This document shows positions 1 to 9,792 of a DNA stretch of 64,000 nucleotides, in pieces (position 1 is the first letter of the stretch; every line of letters starts with the position of its first letter). The position numbers and the translations under genes are program-made. This stretch comes from Oceanimonas sp. GK1 (GTDB lineage Bacteria > Pseudomonadota > Gammaproteobacteria > Enterobacterales > Aeromonadaceae): assembly GCF_000243075.1 (NCBI RefSeq), contig NC_016745.1:793501-857500 (forward strand), written 5' to 3'. The notes below the pieces were generated by a model. The model was given only the letters and a program-made list of their open reading frames with translations. It had not been told where the DNA came from and did not search any database.

Positions 1-1
1 C

Positions 2-3000
2 AAGAAGATCACCAAGCGCCTCAAGCTGATGGAAGCCTTCCATTTCTCCGGCAACAAGCCCGAGTGGATGGTCATGACAGTGCTGCCGGTGCTGCCGCCG
101 GACCTGCGTCCGCTGGTACCCCTGGACGGCGGTCGCTTTGCGACCTCGGATCTGAACGATCTGTACCGCCGGGTGATCAACCGCAACAACCGTCTCAAGC
201 GCCTGCTGGATCTGGCCGCACCGGACATCATCGTGCGCAACGAAAAGCGTATGCTGCAGGAATCCGTTGACGCCCTGCTGGACAACGGTCGTCGTGGCCG
301 CGCCATCACCGGCTCCAACAAGCGCCCGCTGAAGTCCCTGGCCGACATGATCAAGGGTAAACAGGGTCGTTTCCGTCAGAACCTGCTGGGTAAGCGCGTC
401 GACTACTCCGGTCGTTCCGTTATCACCGTGGGTCCGACCCTGCGTCTGCATCAGTGCGGTCTGCCCAAGAAGATGGCGCTGGAGCTGTTCAAGCCCTTCA
501 TCTACGGCAAGCTGGAATCCCGCGGCCTGGCCACCACCATCAAGGCGGCCAAGAAGATGGTGGAACGCGAAGAAGCCATCGTATGGGATATCCTGGACGA
601 CGTGATCCGCGAACACCCGGTACTGCTGAACCGTGCGCCCACCCTGCACCGTCTGGGTATTCAGGCGTTCGAACCGGTACTGATTGAAGGTAAGGCCATT
701 CAGCTGCACCCCCTGGTGTGTGCGGCCTACAACGCCGACTTCGACGGTGACCAGATGGCGGTCCACGTACCGCTGACCCTGGAAGCCCAGCTCGAAGCCC
801 GCGCGCTGATGATGTCCACCAACAACATCCTGTCTCCCGCCAACGGCGAGCCGATCATCGTCCCGTCCCAGGACGTGGTACTGGGTCTGTACTACATGAC
901 TCGGGATCGCATCAACGCCAAGGGCGAGGGCATGCTGCTGACCAGCGCCAAGGAAGCCGAAAAGGTGTACCGTGCCGGTCACGCCGAGCTGCACGCTCGG
1001 GTCAAGGTGCGCATCACCGACTTTGAGAAGCAGGAAGACGGCACCCTGGTGGAAAGAACCGCCATTTACGACACCACCATTGGCCGCGCCATTCTGAGCC
1101 TGATCGTACCCAAGGGCATGCCGTTCGAGATGATCGACCAGGCCATGGGCAAGAAGCAGATCTCCCGGCTGCTGAACGGTTGCTACCGCCTGCTGGGTCT
1201 GAAAGACTGCGTTATCTTCGCCGACCAGCTGATGTACACCGGTTTCCACTATGCCACCCTGTCCGGCGTGTCCGTGGGCATCAACGACATGGTGATCCCG
1301 GATGCCAAGAAGGACATCATCGACGAAGCGGAAGCCGAAGTCACCGAGATTCAGGACCAGTTCCAGTCCGGTCTGGTTACCGCCGGTGAGCGTTACAACA
1401 AGGTTATCGACATCTGGGCCAGCGCCAACGAGCGGGTGTCCAAGGCGATGATGGAAAACCTGTCGAAAGACGTGGTCATCAACCGCGACGGCGAAGAAGA
1501 GCTGCAGGACTCTTTCAACAGCATCTACATGATGGCCGACTCCGGCGCCCGGGGTAGTGCTGCCCAGATCCGTCAGTTGGCGGGTATGCGGGGCCTGATG
1601 GCCAAGCCGGACGGCTCCATCATCGAAACGCCGATCATCGCCAACTTCCGTGAAGGTCTGAACGTACTGCAGTACTTCATCTCGACCCACGGTGCCCGTA
1701 AGGGTCTGGCCGATACCGCCCTGAAGACCGCCAACTCCGGTTACCTGACCCGCCGTCTGGTGGACGTGGCCCAGGATCTGGTGATCACCACCGACGACTG
1801 TGGCACCCACGAAGGTCTGTGGATGATGCCGCTGATCGAAGGCGGCGACGTGGTCGAGCCCCTGCGCGAGCGTGTACTGGGCCGGGTGGTGGCGGAAGAC
1901 GTGATTAAGCCCGGTACCGAAGACGAGCTGCTGGTGGCCCGTAACACCCTGCTCGACGAGAAGCTGTGTGACCTGCTGGAGTCCAGCTCCGTGGACCGCG
2001 TGAAAGTGCGCTCCGTGATCACCTGTGACAACGACCACGGCGTCTGTGCCCACTGTTACGGTCGCGATCTGGCCCGTGGCCACCTGGTCAATCAGGGTGA
2101 GGCTGTCGGTGTTATCGCTGCCCAGTCCATCGGTGAGCCGGGTACCCAGCTGACCATGCGTACCTTCCACATTGGTGGTGCGGCATCGCGGGCGGCGGCG
2201 GAAAGCAGCATTCAGGTCAAGCACAGCGGTACCGTCAAGCTGCAGAATGCCCAGACCGTCACCAACGCCGACGGCAAGACCGTGATCGTGTCCCGCTCTT
2301 CCGAGCTGACTATCATCGACGAGATGGGTCAGACCCGGGAAAACCACAAGCTGCCTTACGGTGCCCTGCTGGAGCAGCCGGACGGTGGTCTGGTGCAGGC
2401 CGGCCAGGTGGTGGCCAACTGGGATCCGCACACTCACCCCATCATCACCGAAGTGGCGGGCCGGGTGAAGTTCATCGACATGATCGATGGCGTGACCATC
2501 AGCCGTCAGACCGACGAACTGACCGGTCTGTCCAGCATCGTGGTGATGGACGTGAACGAGCGTCCCAGCTCCGGTAAAGAGCTGCGCCCCACCGTGAAAC
2601 TGGTAGACGATGCCGGCAAGGACGTGTTCATTCCCGACACCGATCTGTCTGCCCTGTACTTCCTGCCCGGCCGCGCCATTGTGAGCCTGGAAGACGGTGC
2701 CCAGGTAAACGTGGGTGATGCGGTCGCCCGTATTCCCCAGGAATCCGGCGGTACCAAGGACATCACCGGTGGTCTGCCGCGGGTTGCCGACCTGTTCGAA
2801 GCTCGTCAGCCGAAAGAGCCGGCCATTCTGGCCGAGGTCTCCGGCACCATTTCCTTCGGCAAGGAAACCAAGGGCAAGCGTCGCCTGGTGATCACGCCGC
2901 TGGAAGGGGGCGAGGCCTACGAGGAAATGATTCCCAAGTGGCGTCACCTCAACGTGTTTGAAGGTGAGAAGGTCGAGAAGGGCGAAGTACTGGCCGACGG

Positions 3001-3571
3001 TCCCGAGTCGCCGCACGACATTCTGCGTCTGCGTGGCATCAGCCCGGTGGCGAACTACATCGTCAACGAGGTGCAGGAGGTTTACCGCCTGCAGGGCGTT
3101 AAGATCAACGACAAGCACATCGAAACCGTGGTGCGTCAGATGCTGCGTCGCGCCGAGATCATGGACTCTGGCGACTCTGACTTCATTGAAGGTGAGCAGG
3201 CCGAAGTGGTACGTATCCGTCAGGCCAACCGTGCCCTGGAAGCCGAAGGCAAGCGTACCATCGGTTACCGTCATGTGCTGATGGGCATCACCAAGGCGTC
3301 CTTGAGCACCGAGTCGTTCATTTCGGCGGCGTCCTTCCAGGAAACCACCCGAGTGCTGACCGAAGCGGCCGTGGCCGGCAAGGTCGACGACCTGCGTGGT
3401 CTGAAGGAAAACGTGATCGTGGGTCGTCTGGTACCGGCCGGTACCGGTTTTGCCTACCATCAGGGCCGTCAGGCCCGTCGTCAGCCGGAGCAACCGGTGC
3501 AGATTTCCGCCGACGAGGCCGAACAGAGCCTGGCCGATCTGCTCAACGCTGCCGGTGGCACCGACGAATAA
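2..3571 (+). CDS. rpoC: RNA polymerase beta' subunit, 5'-truncated by window edge
   Basis: This is the catalytic large subunit of RNA polymerase. The reading frame is open from base 2, so the N-terminal zinc-ribbon and clamp part lies outside the window. The sequence shows the active-site motif NADFDGDQM near 730-760, which holds the three Mg-binding aspartates. It also shows the [21 protein letters not shown] (second zinc site cysteines) and [16 protein letters not shown] (trigger loop region) blocks. The C-terminus ends in an acidic tail with a TAA at 3569-3571, and a strong terminator follows. The family normally has about 1400 residues, and about 1190 are present here. No frameshift or internal stop is seen. 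Identification is certain. Confidence 0.99.
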   Translation, partial: KKITKRLKLMEAFHFSGNKPEWMVMTVLPVLPPDLRPLVPLDGGRFATSDLNDLYRRVINRNNRLKRLLDLAAPDIIVRNEKRMLQESVDALLDNGRRGRAITGSNKRPLKSLADMIKGKQGRFRQNLLGKRVDYSGRSVITVGPTLRLHQCGLPKKMALELFKPFIYGKLESRGLATTIKAAKKMVEREEAIVWDILDDVIREHPVLLNRAPTLHRLGIQAFEPVLIEGKAIQLHPLVCAAYNADFDGDQMAVHVPLTLEAQLEARALMMSTNNILSPANGEPIIVPSQDVVLGLYYMTRDRINAKGEGMLLTSAKEAEKVYRAGHAELHARVKVRITDFEKQEDGTLVERTAIYDTTIGRAILSLIVPKGMPFEMIDQAMGKKQISRLLNGCYRLLGLKDCVIFADQLMYTGFHYATLSGVSVGINDMVIPDAKKDIIDEAEAEVTEIQDQFQSGLVTAGERYNKVIDIWASANERVSKAMMENLSKDVVINRDGEEELQDSFNSIYMMADSGARGSAAQIRQLAGMRGLMAKPDGSIIETPIIANFREGLNVLQYFISTHGARKGLADTALKTANSGYLTRRLVDVAQDLVITTDDCGTHEGLWMMPLIEGGDVVEPLRERVLGRVVAEDVIKPGTEDELLVARNTLLDEKLCDLLESSSVDRVKVRSVITCDNDHGVCAHCYGRDLARGHLVNQGEAVGVIAAQSIGEPGTQLTMRTFHIGGAASRAAAESSIQVKHSGTVKLQNAQTVTNADGKTVIVSRSSELTIIDEMGQTRENHKLPYGALLEQPDGGLVQAGQVVANWDPHTHPIITEVAGRVKFIDMIDGVTISRQTDELTGLSSIVVMDVNERPSSGKELRPTVKLVDDAGKDVFIPDTDLSALYFLPGRAIVSLEDGAQVNVGDAVARIPQESGGTKDITGGLPRVADLFEARQPKEPAILAEVSGTISFGKETKGKRRLVITPLEGGEAYEEMIPKWRHLNVFEGEKVEKGEVLADGPESPHDILRLRGISPVANYIVNEVQEVYRLQGVKINDKHIETVVRQMLRRAEIMDSGDSDFIEGEQAEVVRIRQANRALEAEGKRTIGYRHVLMGITKASLSTESFISAASFQETTRVLTEAAVAGKVDDLRGLKENVIVGRLVPAGTGFAYHQGRQARRQPEQPVQISADEAEQSLADLLNAAGGTDE

Positions 3572-3596
3572 GCTGTAACCAACTCGCTGATAAGAC

Positions 3597-3626
3597 AAGG
3601 GCTTCCGTAAGGAAGCCCTTTTTTAT
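3597..3626 (+). terminator. Rho-independent terminator of the rpoBC operon
   Basis: A perfect 10-bp stem, AAGGGCTTCC paired with GGAAGCCCTT, has a GTAA loop and a T-rich tail. It lies 25 bp after the rpoC stop codon and is a classic intrinsic terminator. Confidence 0.95.
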
Positions 3627-3693
3627 TAAATGTGAGAGGTAAGAGGTGAGACGTAAGATGTGTGGAGTGGCCCCGATAAAGTAGACACTTAAG

Positions 3694-4503
3694 TTAAGCG
3701 GCAGCTGCGTAGGCATTGGGAGTTATTCCTCCCAGCGCCATGTGGCGCCGCACTTTCGGGTAATACTCGTCCGTATAATACCGGACTTCATCTGCCATTT
3801 CGTCTCTTCCGAGCATTCCTAATGGATGTGTCCATTCCTTCTTGAGCAGCGCGAAGAAGCTTTCCGAACAGGCGTTATCCCAGCAGTTACCTCGGCGTGA
3901 CATGCTGATGGTGATTCCCCGTGTATTGAGCCATCTCATCACCTCTTCGCTCCGATACTGACTCCCCTGGTCCGAGTGGAACAACAGCTGTGTCCCATCT
4001 GGCAGCTGATGTTGCCATGCCTGCTCAAGGGCCTCCAGCACCAGCTGAGCGCTATTGATCGCACCCATGGCTCGGCCCACCACGCGGCGTGTGCCCAGGT
4101 CCAGGACTGCAGCAATGTAGAGCCAGCCTTCACTGCACCGGATTTGGGTGATATCTGATACCCAAACTCGGTTCGCTGACCCCACCGAGAACTGGCGATT
4201 CAGCAGATTCGGCAACACAGGCAAGGATGATGCTGGCTTTTGATATCCTGCTTTAGGAGCCGTGCATGAACGATAACCAGCGTCTTTCAGCAAGCCCTGA
4301 ACCTGGTTCTTGCCGCAGCAGAACCCGGCATCCCGTGCTTCCAGCCACATCTTGCGATAACCCGGCACATTCTTCAGTTGCCTGGCTCGCTCGAGCAGGA
4401 AGGTGCTCAGCGTCCGTCGCTCGATGGTACGCGCTCCCGGCGAGTGCTGACGTGCTCGCCAGCGATAATATCCCGCTCGTGACACATCGAGTACTTCACA
4501 CAT
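3694..4503 (-). CDS. IS3-family transposase OrfB (catalytic integrase part)
   Basis: This is the DDE catalytic half of the transposase. It starts with an HTH_21-like segment (VSRAGYYRWRARQ). The rve/RNase H-like core follows, with the expected acidic residues: D in VSDITQI, D in HSDQGSQY, and E in ACSESFFALLKKE. The first ATG is at 4503, but the frame stays open upstream into orfA and encodes the typical junction residues RFAFIEAHRSQRWRVS. The functional product is therefore probably the OrfAB fusion made by -1 frameshifting rather than a free OrfB. No disabling mutation is visible. Confidence 0.93.
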   Translation of the reverse strand: MCEVLDVSRAGYYRWRARQHSPGARTIERRTLSTFLLERARQLKNVPGYRKMWLEARDAGFCCGKNQVQGLLKDAGYRSCTAPKAGYQKPASSLPVLPNLLNRQFSVGSANRVWVSDITQIRCSEGWLYIAAVLDLGTRRVVGRAMGAINSAQLVLEALEQAWQHQLPDGTQLLFHSDQGSQYRSEEVMRWLNTRGITISMSRRGNCWDNACSESFFALLKKEWTHPLGMLGRDEMADEVRYYTDEYYPKVRRHMALGGITPNAYAAAA

Positions 4504-4553
4504 TATCGAGACCCGCCAGCGTTGACTTCGGTGAGCCTCGATAAAGGCAAACC

Positions 4554-4871
4554 TTACTTGCCGTGCTTGGCGAAGTACTCTTGTGCCTTTTTTAGGATTT
4601 CGTTCTCCAGCTCTTTCCGCTCAAGCTGCTTCTTCAGCCGAGCCACCTCGCGCTCCAGCTCCTGCAGGCTTTTTTCTGGTCCGATGTTTTCAACTGCTTT
4701 GTCAGATGATTTCTTGGTCATGATCCACTCTCTGCGCCAGCGACTCAATTGGTTAGGATGGATCCCGAGTCTGCCAGCAAGCTGAGCTTGTGTCTCTGTG
4801 GTGGATAGCGAGGCCTCGACGGCCTCACGTTTGAATGCATCGCTAAAGTGACGGTGGGGTTTGTACTTCAT
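4554..4871 (-). CDS. IS3-family transposase OrfA (DNA-binding part)
   Basis: This 105-residue protein is the N-terminal half of the IS3 transposase. A helix-turn-helix lies at about residues 8-50 (FSDAFKREAVEASL, then LAGRLGIHPNQLSRWRREW). A leucine-zipper-like coiled coil rich in Leu, Lys and Glu follows at about 65-95 and is used for oligomerisation in this family. The gene ends in KKAQEYFAKHGK, the usual IS3 OrfA end. A slippery heptamer before this end would allow a shift into the orfB frame to make the full transposase. The ATG lies just inside the right inverted repeat. Confidence 0.93.
   Translation of the reverse strand: MKYKPHRHFSDAFKREAVEASLSTTETQAQLAGRLGIHPNQLSRWRREWIMTKKSSDKAVENIGPEKSLQELEREVARLKKQLERKELENEILKKAQEYFAKHGK
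4587..4593 (-). other. Programmed -1 frameshift slippery heptamer between orfA and orfB
   Basis: On the minus strand this reads A AAA AAG, in the orfA phase needed for tandem slippage. A -1 shift here leads directly into the open orfB frame (G T R V L R Q A R Q V R F A F), which matches the junction of other IS3 OrfAB fusions. Expression by frameshifting is inferred from the family. Confidence 0.8.
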
Positions 4872-5056
4872 AACACCTTCTCATTAAATGAAGGTGTCTA
4901 CTTTTTTCGGGCCAGTCCAGTAAACTGTCTCACGTCCACACGTCTCACGTTAAAGTCATATTCCTTTAACGAATAAAAAATCACCCTTTATTCTTTATTG
5001 TTTTTCCTTGCCCTGGCTTAAGCTATGTCCACTCTGGAAAAGTGGAAGGCAATGTC

Positions 5057-6856
5057 ATGCTTTTAAAAGAACTCGCAGCGGCCGCCAGCCCGCTGAATGA
5101 ACAACAGGTGCACAAGCTCACCCAGGTGGCGGCCGAGCTCAACGCCACCCAGCTGGCGTGGGTCAGCGGTTATTTTTACGGCATCAGCCAGCACGGCCAG
5201 GCCATTGCGGCCGCGCCGGTGGCTGCCGCGCAGCCGGCAGGCAAGCTGACCATTCTCTACGCCTCACAAACCGGCAACGCCAAAGGCGTGGCCGAGGCGC
5301 TCAAGGCCCAGGCCGACGCCGCCGGCGTGGCCGCCGAGCTGTTCAATGTGGCCGACTACAAGATCAAGCAGCTGAAGAAAGAAACCCATGTGCTGATCGT
5401 GGCCAGCACCAACGGCGAGGGCGAAGCGCCCGACGACGCCATCGAGTTTCACAAACAGCTCAAGGCTGGCAAGGCCGGCAAGCTGGATGGCCTGAGCTAC
5501 GGCGTGATTGGTTTGGGTGACTCTTCCTACGAGTTCTTCTGCCAGACCGGCAAGGATTTCGACAAGTACCTGAGCAAGGCCGGCGCCAAGCCGCTGCTGG
5601 CTCGCCTCGACTGTGACGTGGACTATGAAGGCCCCGCCGCCGAGTGGAGCCAGTCCGCCCTTGAGCTGCTCAAGGATGCCCTGGCCGGTGAGGCCGCCAA
5701 CGAGGTGATCCCGGGCGCGCCCGCCACTCAGGGCGTGGCCAGCCTGTACAGCAAAAAGCATCCCTTTGTGGCCGAGCTGTCCACCAACCAGAAGATCACC
5801 GGCCGGGATTCCGACCGGGATGTGCGCCACATTGAGATTTCGCTGGAAGACTCCGGCCTGACCTACCAGCCGGGCGATGCGCTTGGGGTCTGGTTCAGCA
5901 ACGACGAGGCGCTGGTCGATGGCTTGCTGCAACTGGTTGAGCTGTCCGGTGACACCCAAGTCAAGGTCGATGACAAGGCGTTGTCCCTGCGCGAGGCGCT
6001 GATCAACCACTACGAGCTGACTCAGGGTTATGCCAGCTTTGTGCAGGCCTATGCCGAACTGTCCGGCTCTGCCGCCCTGAAGGCGCTGCTGGATGACAAG
6101 GCCGCATTGCGCGAGTACTGCGCCAGTCACCAGATTAAGGACATTATCGCCGGGCAGCCGGTGGCGCTGACCGCCGAGCAACTGCTGGCTGCCCTGCGCC
6201 GGCTGACGCCGCGCCTGTACTCCATCGCCTCTTCCCAGGCGGAAGTGGACGAGGAAGTGCACCTGACCGTGGGCGTGGTGCGTTTTGATCACGACGGACA
6301 GCCCCGCGCCGGTGGTGCCTCTTCCTACTTGGCCGACCGGCTGGAAGAAGGCGGCAAGGTACGGGTGTTCGTCGAGCACAACGACAACTTCCGCCTGCCC
6401 GCCGACGACAACACCCCGGTGATCATGGTGGGGCCGGGCACCGGCATAGCGCCGTTCCGCGCCTTCATGCAGGAGCGGGATGCCCGCGGCGCCGAGGGCC
6501 AGAACTGGCTGTTCTTTGGCAACCCGCACTTCACCCAGGACTTCCTGTACCAGCTGGAGTGGCAGCGTTACGTCAAGTCCGGCCTGCTGAACCGAATTTC
6601 TCTGGCCTTCAGCCGGGATCAGGCCGAGAAGGTCTACGTGCAGCACAAGCTGAAGGAAGAAGGGGCCGAGGTCTATGCCTGGCTGGAGCAGGGCGCGCAC
6701 TTTTACGTGTGCGGCGACGCCACCCGCATGGCCAAAGACGTGCATGAAGCCCTGATCGAGCTGGTGGCCGAACACGGCGGCAAGACCCGCGAGCAGGCCG
6801 AAGACTATGTGGATGCGCTGCGCAGCGCCAAGCGTTACCAAAGGGATGTTTATTAA
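5057..6856 (+). CDS. cysJ: Sulfite reductase [NADPH] flavoprotein alpha-component
   Basis: CysJ passes electrons from NADPH through FAD and FMN to the CysI hemoprotein, which reduces sulfite to sulfide in cysteine synthesis. The 599-residue protein has an N-terminal flavodoxin domain at about 65-200 ([14 protein letters not shown] is the FMN phosphate loop). A connecting and FAD domain follows (RLYSIASS), then a ferredoxin-reductase NADPH domain ([12 protein letters not shown]), and it ends in the family's RYQRDVY. I chose ATG 5057 over the in-frame GTG at 5042 because GGAAGG at 5044-5049 sits 7 nt before it. cysI starts one base after the stop. The AT-rich 4960-5030 leader is where CysB would be expected to act. 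Confidence 0.98.
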   Translation: MLLKELAAAASPLNEQQVHKLTQVAAELNATQLAWVSGYFYGISQHGQAIAAAPVAAAQPAGKLTILYASQTGNAKGVAEALKAQADAAGVAAELFNVADYKIKQLKKETHVLIVASTNGEGEAPDDAIEFHKQLKAGKAGKLDGLSYGVIGLGDSSYEFFCQTGKDFDKYLSKAGAKPLLARLDCDVDYEGPAAEWSQSALELLKDALAGEAANEVIPGAPATQGVASLYSKKHPFVAELSTNQKITGRDSDRDVRHIEISLEDSGLTYQPGDALGVWFSNDEALVDGLLQLVELSGDTQVKVDDKALSLREALINHYELTQGYASFVQAYAELSGSAALKALLDDKAALREYCASHQIKDIIAGQPVALTAEQLLAALRRLTPRLYSIASSQAEVDEEVHLTVGVVRFDHDGQPRAGGASSYLADRLEEGGKVRVFVEHNDNFRLPADDNTPVIMVGPGTGIAPFRAFMQERDARGAEGQNWLFFGNPHFTQDFLYQLEWQRYVKSGLLNRISLAFSRDQAEKVYVQHKLKEEGAEVYAWLEQGAHFYVCGDATRMAKDVHEALIELVAEHGGKTREQAEDYVDALRSAKRYQRDVY

Positions 6857-6857
6857 G

Positions 6858-8549
6858 ATGAGCGAGCAAAAACTGTCCGACAACGAACGCCTCAAGCGCG
6901 AGAGTAACTTTCTGCGCGGCACCATAGCGCAGGATCTGCAGGATCCGCTCACCGGTGGCTTTAACGGCGACAACTTCATGCTGATCCGCTTTCACGGCAT
7001 GTATCAGCAGGACGACCGGGACATTCGCAACGAGCGCACCGCCCAGAAGCTGGAGCCGCTGCACAACGTCATGCTGCGCGCCCGCCTGCCCGGCGGCATC
7101 ATCAAGCCCGAACAGTGGCTGGTGATCGACCAGTTTGCCGCCGATCACACCATGTACGGCAGCATTCGCCTGACCACCCGCCAGACCTTTCAGTTTCATG
7201 GCGTGCTCAAGCGTGACATCAAGCTGATGCACCAGACCCTGAACAAGACCGGCATTGACTCCATCGCCACCGCCGGCGACGTGAACCGCAACGTGCTGTG
7301 CACCAGCAACCCGGTGGAGTCGGAACTGCATCAGGAAGCCTACGAGTGGGCCAAGAAGATTTCCGAGCACCTGCTGCCCAAAACCCGCGCCTATGCCGAG
7401 ATCTGGCTGGACGGCGAGCGGCTGGAAACCACCGACGAAGAGCCGATTCTGGGCTCCACCTACCTGCCGCGCAAGTTCAAGACGACTGTGGTGATTCCGC
7501 CGCACAACGACATTGATGTGCACGCCAACGATCTGAACTTTGTGGCCATTGCCGACAACGGCAAGCTGGTGGGCTTTAACGTGCTGGTGGGCGGTGGCCT
7601 GGCCATGACCCACGGCGATACCAACACCTATCCGCGCAAGGCCAGCGACTTCGGCTTTATTCCGCTGTCCCATACCCTGGAGGTGGCCGCCGCCGTGGTC
7701 ACCACCCAGCGCGACTGGGGCAACCGCTCCGAGCGCAAGAACGCCAAGACCAAATACACCCTGGAGCGGGTGGGCGTGGATGCCTTCAAGGAAGAAGTGG
7801 AAAAGCGCGCCGGCATTAAATTCGAGCCGGTACGCCCCTACGAATTCACCAGCCGGGGCGATCGCTTTGGCTGGGTGGAAGGTATCGACGGCAAGCACCA
7901 CCTGACCCTGTTTATCGAGAATGGCCGTATTCTGGACTATCCGGGCAAGCCGCTGAAAACCGGCATGGCCGAGATTGCCAAGGTGCATCAGGGCGATTTC
8001 CGCCTGACCGCCAACCAGAACCTGATCATCGCCGGGGTGCCGGCGGAGCAGAAAGCGCAGATTGAAGCCCTGGCCCGTCAATACGGCCTGCTGGACGACA
8101 GTGTGTCCGAGCAGCGTCGAAACTCCATGGCCTGTGTGGCGCTGCCCACCTGTCCGCTGGCGATGGCCGAAGCCGAGCGCTTCCTGCCGGAGTTCGTCAC
8201 CGAGATCGAAGGCGTGCTGGCCAAGCACGGCGTGAATGACGACAGCATCATTTTCCGCGTGACCGGCTGCCCCAACGGCTGTGGCCGCGCCATGCTGGCG
8301 GAAATCGGTCTGGTGGGCAAGGCGCCCGGTCGCTACAACCTGCACCTGGGCGGCAACCGGGAAGGCACTCGCATTCCGCGCATGTACAAGGAAAACATCA
8401 CCGACCGCCAGATCCTGGAAGAGATCGACGGTCTGGTCGCCCGCTGGGCCGCCGAGCGTGAAACCGGTGAAGGCTTTGGCGACTTCGTGATCCGTGCCGG
8501 CATTATTGCGCCGGTGGTCGACTCCGCGAGGGATTTTTATGCAGTCTAG
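6858..8549 (+). CDS. cysI: Sulfite reductase hemoprotein beta-component
   Basis: CysI carries the siroheme and 4Fe-4S cluster that catalyse the six-electron reduction of sulfite to sulfide. The four cluster and siroheme cysteines are present at residues 426 and 432 (CVALPTC) and 471 and 475 (GCPNGCG), with spacing as in the E. coli enzyme. The protein has 563 residues, close to the family norm of about 570. ATG 6858 is preferred over the upstream in-frame start at 6807, because that one lies inside cysJ and the N-terminus [13 protein letters not shown] aligns with the family. It is part of a tight cysJIH operon and overlaps cysH by 11 nt. Confidence 0.98.
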   Translation: MSEQKLSDNERLKRESNFLRGTIAQDLQDPLTGGFNGDNFMLIRFHGMYQQDDRDIRNERTAQKLEPLHNVMLRARLPGGIIKPEQWLVIDQFAADHTMYGSIRLTTRQTFQFHGVLKRDIKLMHQTLNKTGIDSIATAGDVNRNVLCTSNPVESELHQEAYEWAKKISEHLLPKTRAYAEIWLDGERLETTDEEPILGSTYLPRKFKTTVVIPPHNDIDVHANDLNFVAIADNGKLVGFNVLVGGGLAMTHGDTNTYPRKASDFGFIPLSHTLEVAAAVVTTQRDWGNRSERKNAKTKYTLERVGVDAFKEEVEKRAGIKFEPVRPYEFTSRGDRFGWVEGIDGKHHLTLFIENGRILDYPGKPLKTGMAEIAKVHQGDFRLTANQNLIIAGVPAEQKAQIEALARQYGLLDDSVSEQRRNSMACVALPTCPLAMAEAERFLPEFVTEIEGVLAKHGVNDDSIIFRVTGCPNGCGRAMLAEIGLVGKAPGRYNLHLGGNREGTRIPRMYKENITDRQILEEIDGLVARWAAERETGEGFGDFVIRAGIIAPVVDSARDFYAV

Positions 8550-9306
8550 TGTGTTGCCCGCTCTTGACGAGCTGACCAGCCTGTCGCGACAGGAGCAGGT
8601 CGAGGCCCTGGCGCCGCTCAATAAAGAGCTGGCCGCCATGAGCGCCCCCGAGCGGGTACGCTGGGCCCTGGACCATCTGCCGGGAGAGCCTGTGCTCTCC
8701 TCCAGTTTCGGTATTCAGGCGGCGGTGATGCTGCACCTGGTGACGCGAGCCCAAGCCGATATTCCGGTGATCCTCACCGATACCGGTTATCTGTTTCCCG
8801 AAACCTACCGCTTTATCGATGAGCTCACCGAGCGCCTGGGGCTCAACCTGAAAGTGTACCGGGCGGCGGAATCCGCCGCCTGGCAGGAAGCCCGCCATGG
8901 CAAGCTGTGGGAGCAGGGGGTGGAAGGCATCAGTCGCTACAACCATCTGAACAAGGTGGAGCCGATGCAGCGCGCCCTGCGTGAGCTGAATGCCGGCACC
9001 TGGTTTTCCGGCCTGCGCCGCAGCCAGTCCGACACTCGGGAAGGGCTTGAAGTGCTGGGTATTCAGAACGGGCTGTTCAAGTTCCTGCCGATCATCGACT
9101 GGAGCAACAAGGACGTGCACTACTACCTGAAGGACCATGAGCTGCCTTACCACCCGCTGTGGGAAGAAGGTTATGTGTCGGTGGGCGATGTGCACACCAC
9201 CGCCAAGTGGGAGCCGGGCATGAGCGAAGCGGACACCCGCTTCAACGGCCTCAAGCGCGAATGCGGCCTGCACGAAATACCCGAGTCTGACGGCAGCGGT
9301 ATTTGA
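8539..9306 (+). CDS. cysH: Phosphoadenosine phosphosulfate (PAPS) reductase
   Basis: CysH reduces PAPS to sulfite with thioredoxin, the step just before CysJI. The protein has 255 residues. It has the adenine-nucleotide alpha-hydrolase fold motif [15 protein letters not shown] near the N-terminus and the C-terminal redox motif ECGLHE with the catalytic cysteine. The second cysteine pairs seen in the iron-sulfur APS reductases are absent, so it is the thioredoxin-type PAPS enzyme. ATG 8539 overlaps the end of cysI and has GAGGGA 5 nt before it. It is the last gene of the operon and is followed by a hairpin and a repeat element. Confidence 0.97.
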   Translation: MQSSVLPALDELTSLSRQEQVEALAPLNKELAAMSAPERVRWALDHLPGEPVLSSSFGIQAAVMLHLVTRAQADIPVILTDTGYLFPETYRFIDELTERLGLNLKVYRAAESAAWQEARHGKLWEQGVEGISRYNHLNKVEPMQRALRELNAGTWFSGLRRSQSDTREGLEVLGIQNGLFKFLPIIDWSNKDVHYYLKDHELPYHPLWEEGYVSVGDVHTTAKWEPGMSEADTRFNGLKRECGLHEIPESDGSGI

Positions 9307-9313
9307 CAAGCCT

Positions 9314-9346
9314 GTGAGCCCTTGCCATGTCGAGCAAAGGGCTCAC
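9314..9346 (+). terminator. Hairpin after cysH, possible terminator
   Basis: A perfect 10-bp stem, GTGAGCCCTT paired with AAGGGCTCAC, lies 7 bp after the cysH stop. It lacks a T-run, so intrinsic termination is uncertain. The right arm overlaps the outer arm of the repeat element that follows. Confidence 0.5.
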
Positions 9347-9433
9347 TCCACCGACACGCCGTAAACCCCTCCCTGGGGGCTCCGCTGCGCCATCCCTGGC
9401 GCAGAGGGTACGGTGGAGCGAATCCCTTTACTC
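9332..9433 (+). repeat. Cloverleaf intergenic repeat, type B, copy 1
   Basis: This is about 102 bp with nested inverted repeats. The outer arms GAGCAAAGGG and CCCTTTACTC have one mismatch. The inner stem is CCACCG with CGGTGG. Hairpin 1 is CCCC-TCCCT-GGGG at 9366-9379, and hairpin 2 is TGCGCC-ATCCCT-GGCGCA at 9386-9403. The layout is the same as in the other copies in this window, while the stem bases differ. Confidence 0.85.
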
Positions 9434-9465
9434 TCCTTGTTAAGTCTCACGTTGTCTGTATGACT

Positions 9466-9500
9466 CGTTCCCACGCTCTGCGTTGGAATGCATGCCGCTT
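9466..9500 (+). repeat. Fragment of a second palindromic repeat type
   Basis: The segment reads as a short near-palindrome, TCCCACGCTCTGCGTTGGA, followed by ATGCATGCCG. I recognise this wording from palindromic repeats common in gammaproteobacterial intergenic DNA; that is memory, not a search. One arm base (GTTGGA instead of GTGGGA) weakens the stem. Apart from this fragment I see nothing in the 9434-9565 gap. Confidence 0.4.
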
Positions 9501-9565
9501 ATCCTGATATTTTCACTGGCGCTCAAAGACTTGTTACCGGCGAAGTCGATGCCGAAGAGGGAGAG

Positions 9566-9662
9566 CAAAGGTGTCTGCTTCACGACCGATCAAATGCCAT
9601 GGATGGCATTTGCCGAGCGGCCCAGGGAGGGGCTTGAAGCGTGTCGTGAAGTAGTGCCTTTG
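9566..9662 (-). repeat. Cloverleaf intergenic repeat, type A, copy 2
   Basis: This copy is in the opposite orientation to copy 1. The outer arms are CAAAGG and CCTTTG. The inner stem is a perfect 9 bp, CTTCACGAC with GTCGTGAAG (9578-9586, 9643-9651). The large hairpin is a perfect 10-bp stem at 9591-9612 with a 2-nt loop, and the small hairpin is GCCC-aggga-GGGC. It lies just upstream of the cysG promoter region. Confidence 0.88.
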
Positions 9663-9792
9663 TACGACCGTCATGGGGAACTACAGATACTCTTAATGCA
9701 TTAAAAGTATAAAAAATCATTTTTTATTATTATGTGGCTATATGGCCCGCGGTTTATAGTTGGCCTGTCTATCGTTACCCGCGGAGCCGGCC

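Larger units (their letters stand above)
3663..4919 (-). mobile_element. IS3-family insertion sequence, apparently intact
   Basis: The element is about 1.26 kb. Its terminal inverted repeats begin TGGA(g/c)TGGCCC and run through GTAGACAC; the left copy is at 3663-3690 and the right copy at 4891-4919. It carries two overlapping-frame genes, orfA and orfB, on the minus strand, with a slippery A-run between them as is usual for IS3. The three bases outside the ends are GTG and GTA, so a clean target duplication is not evident and the exact ends may be off by a few bases. It sits between the rpoC terminator and cysJ. On both sides there is GTGAGACGT-type repeat sequence, in opposite orientations. 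Confidence 0.93.
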
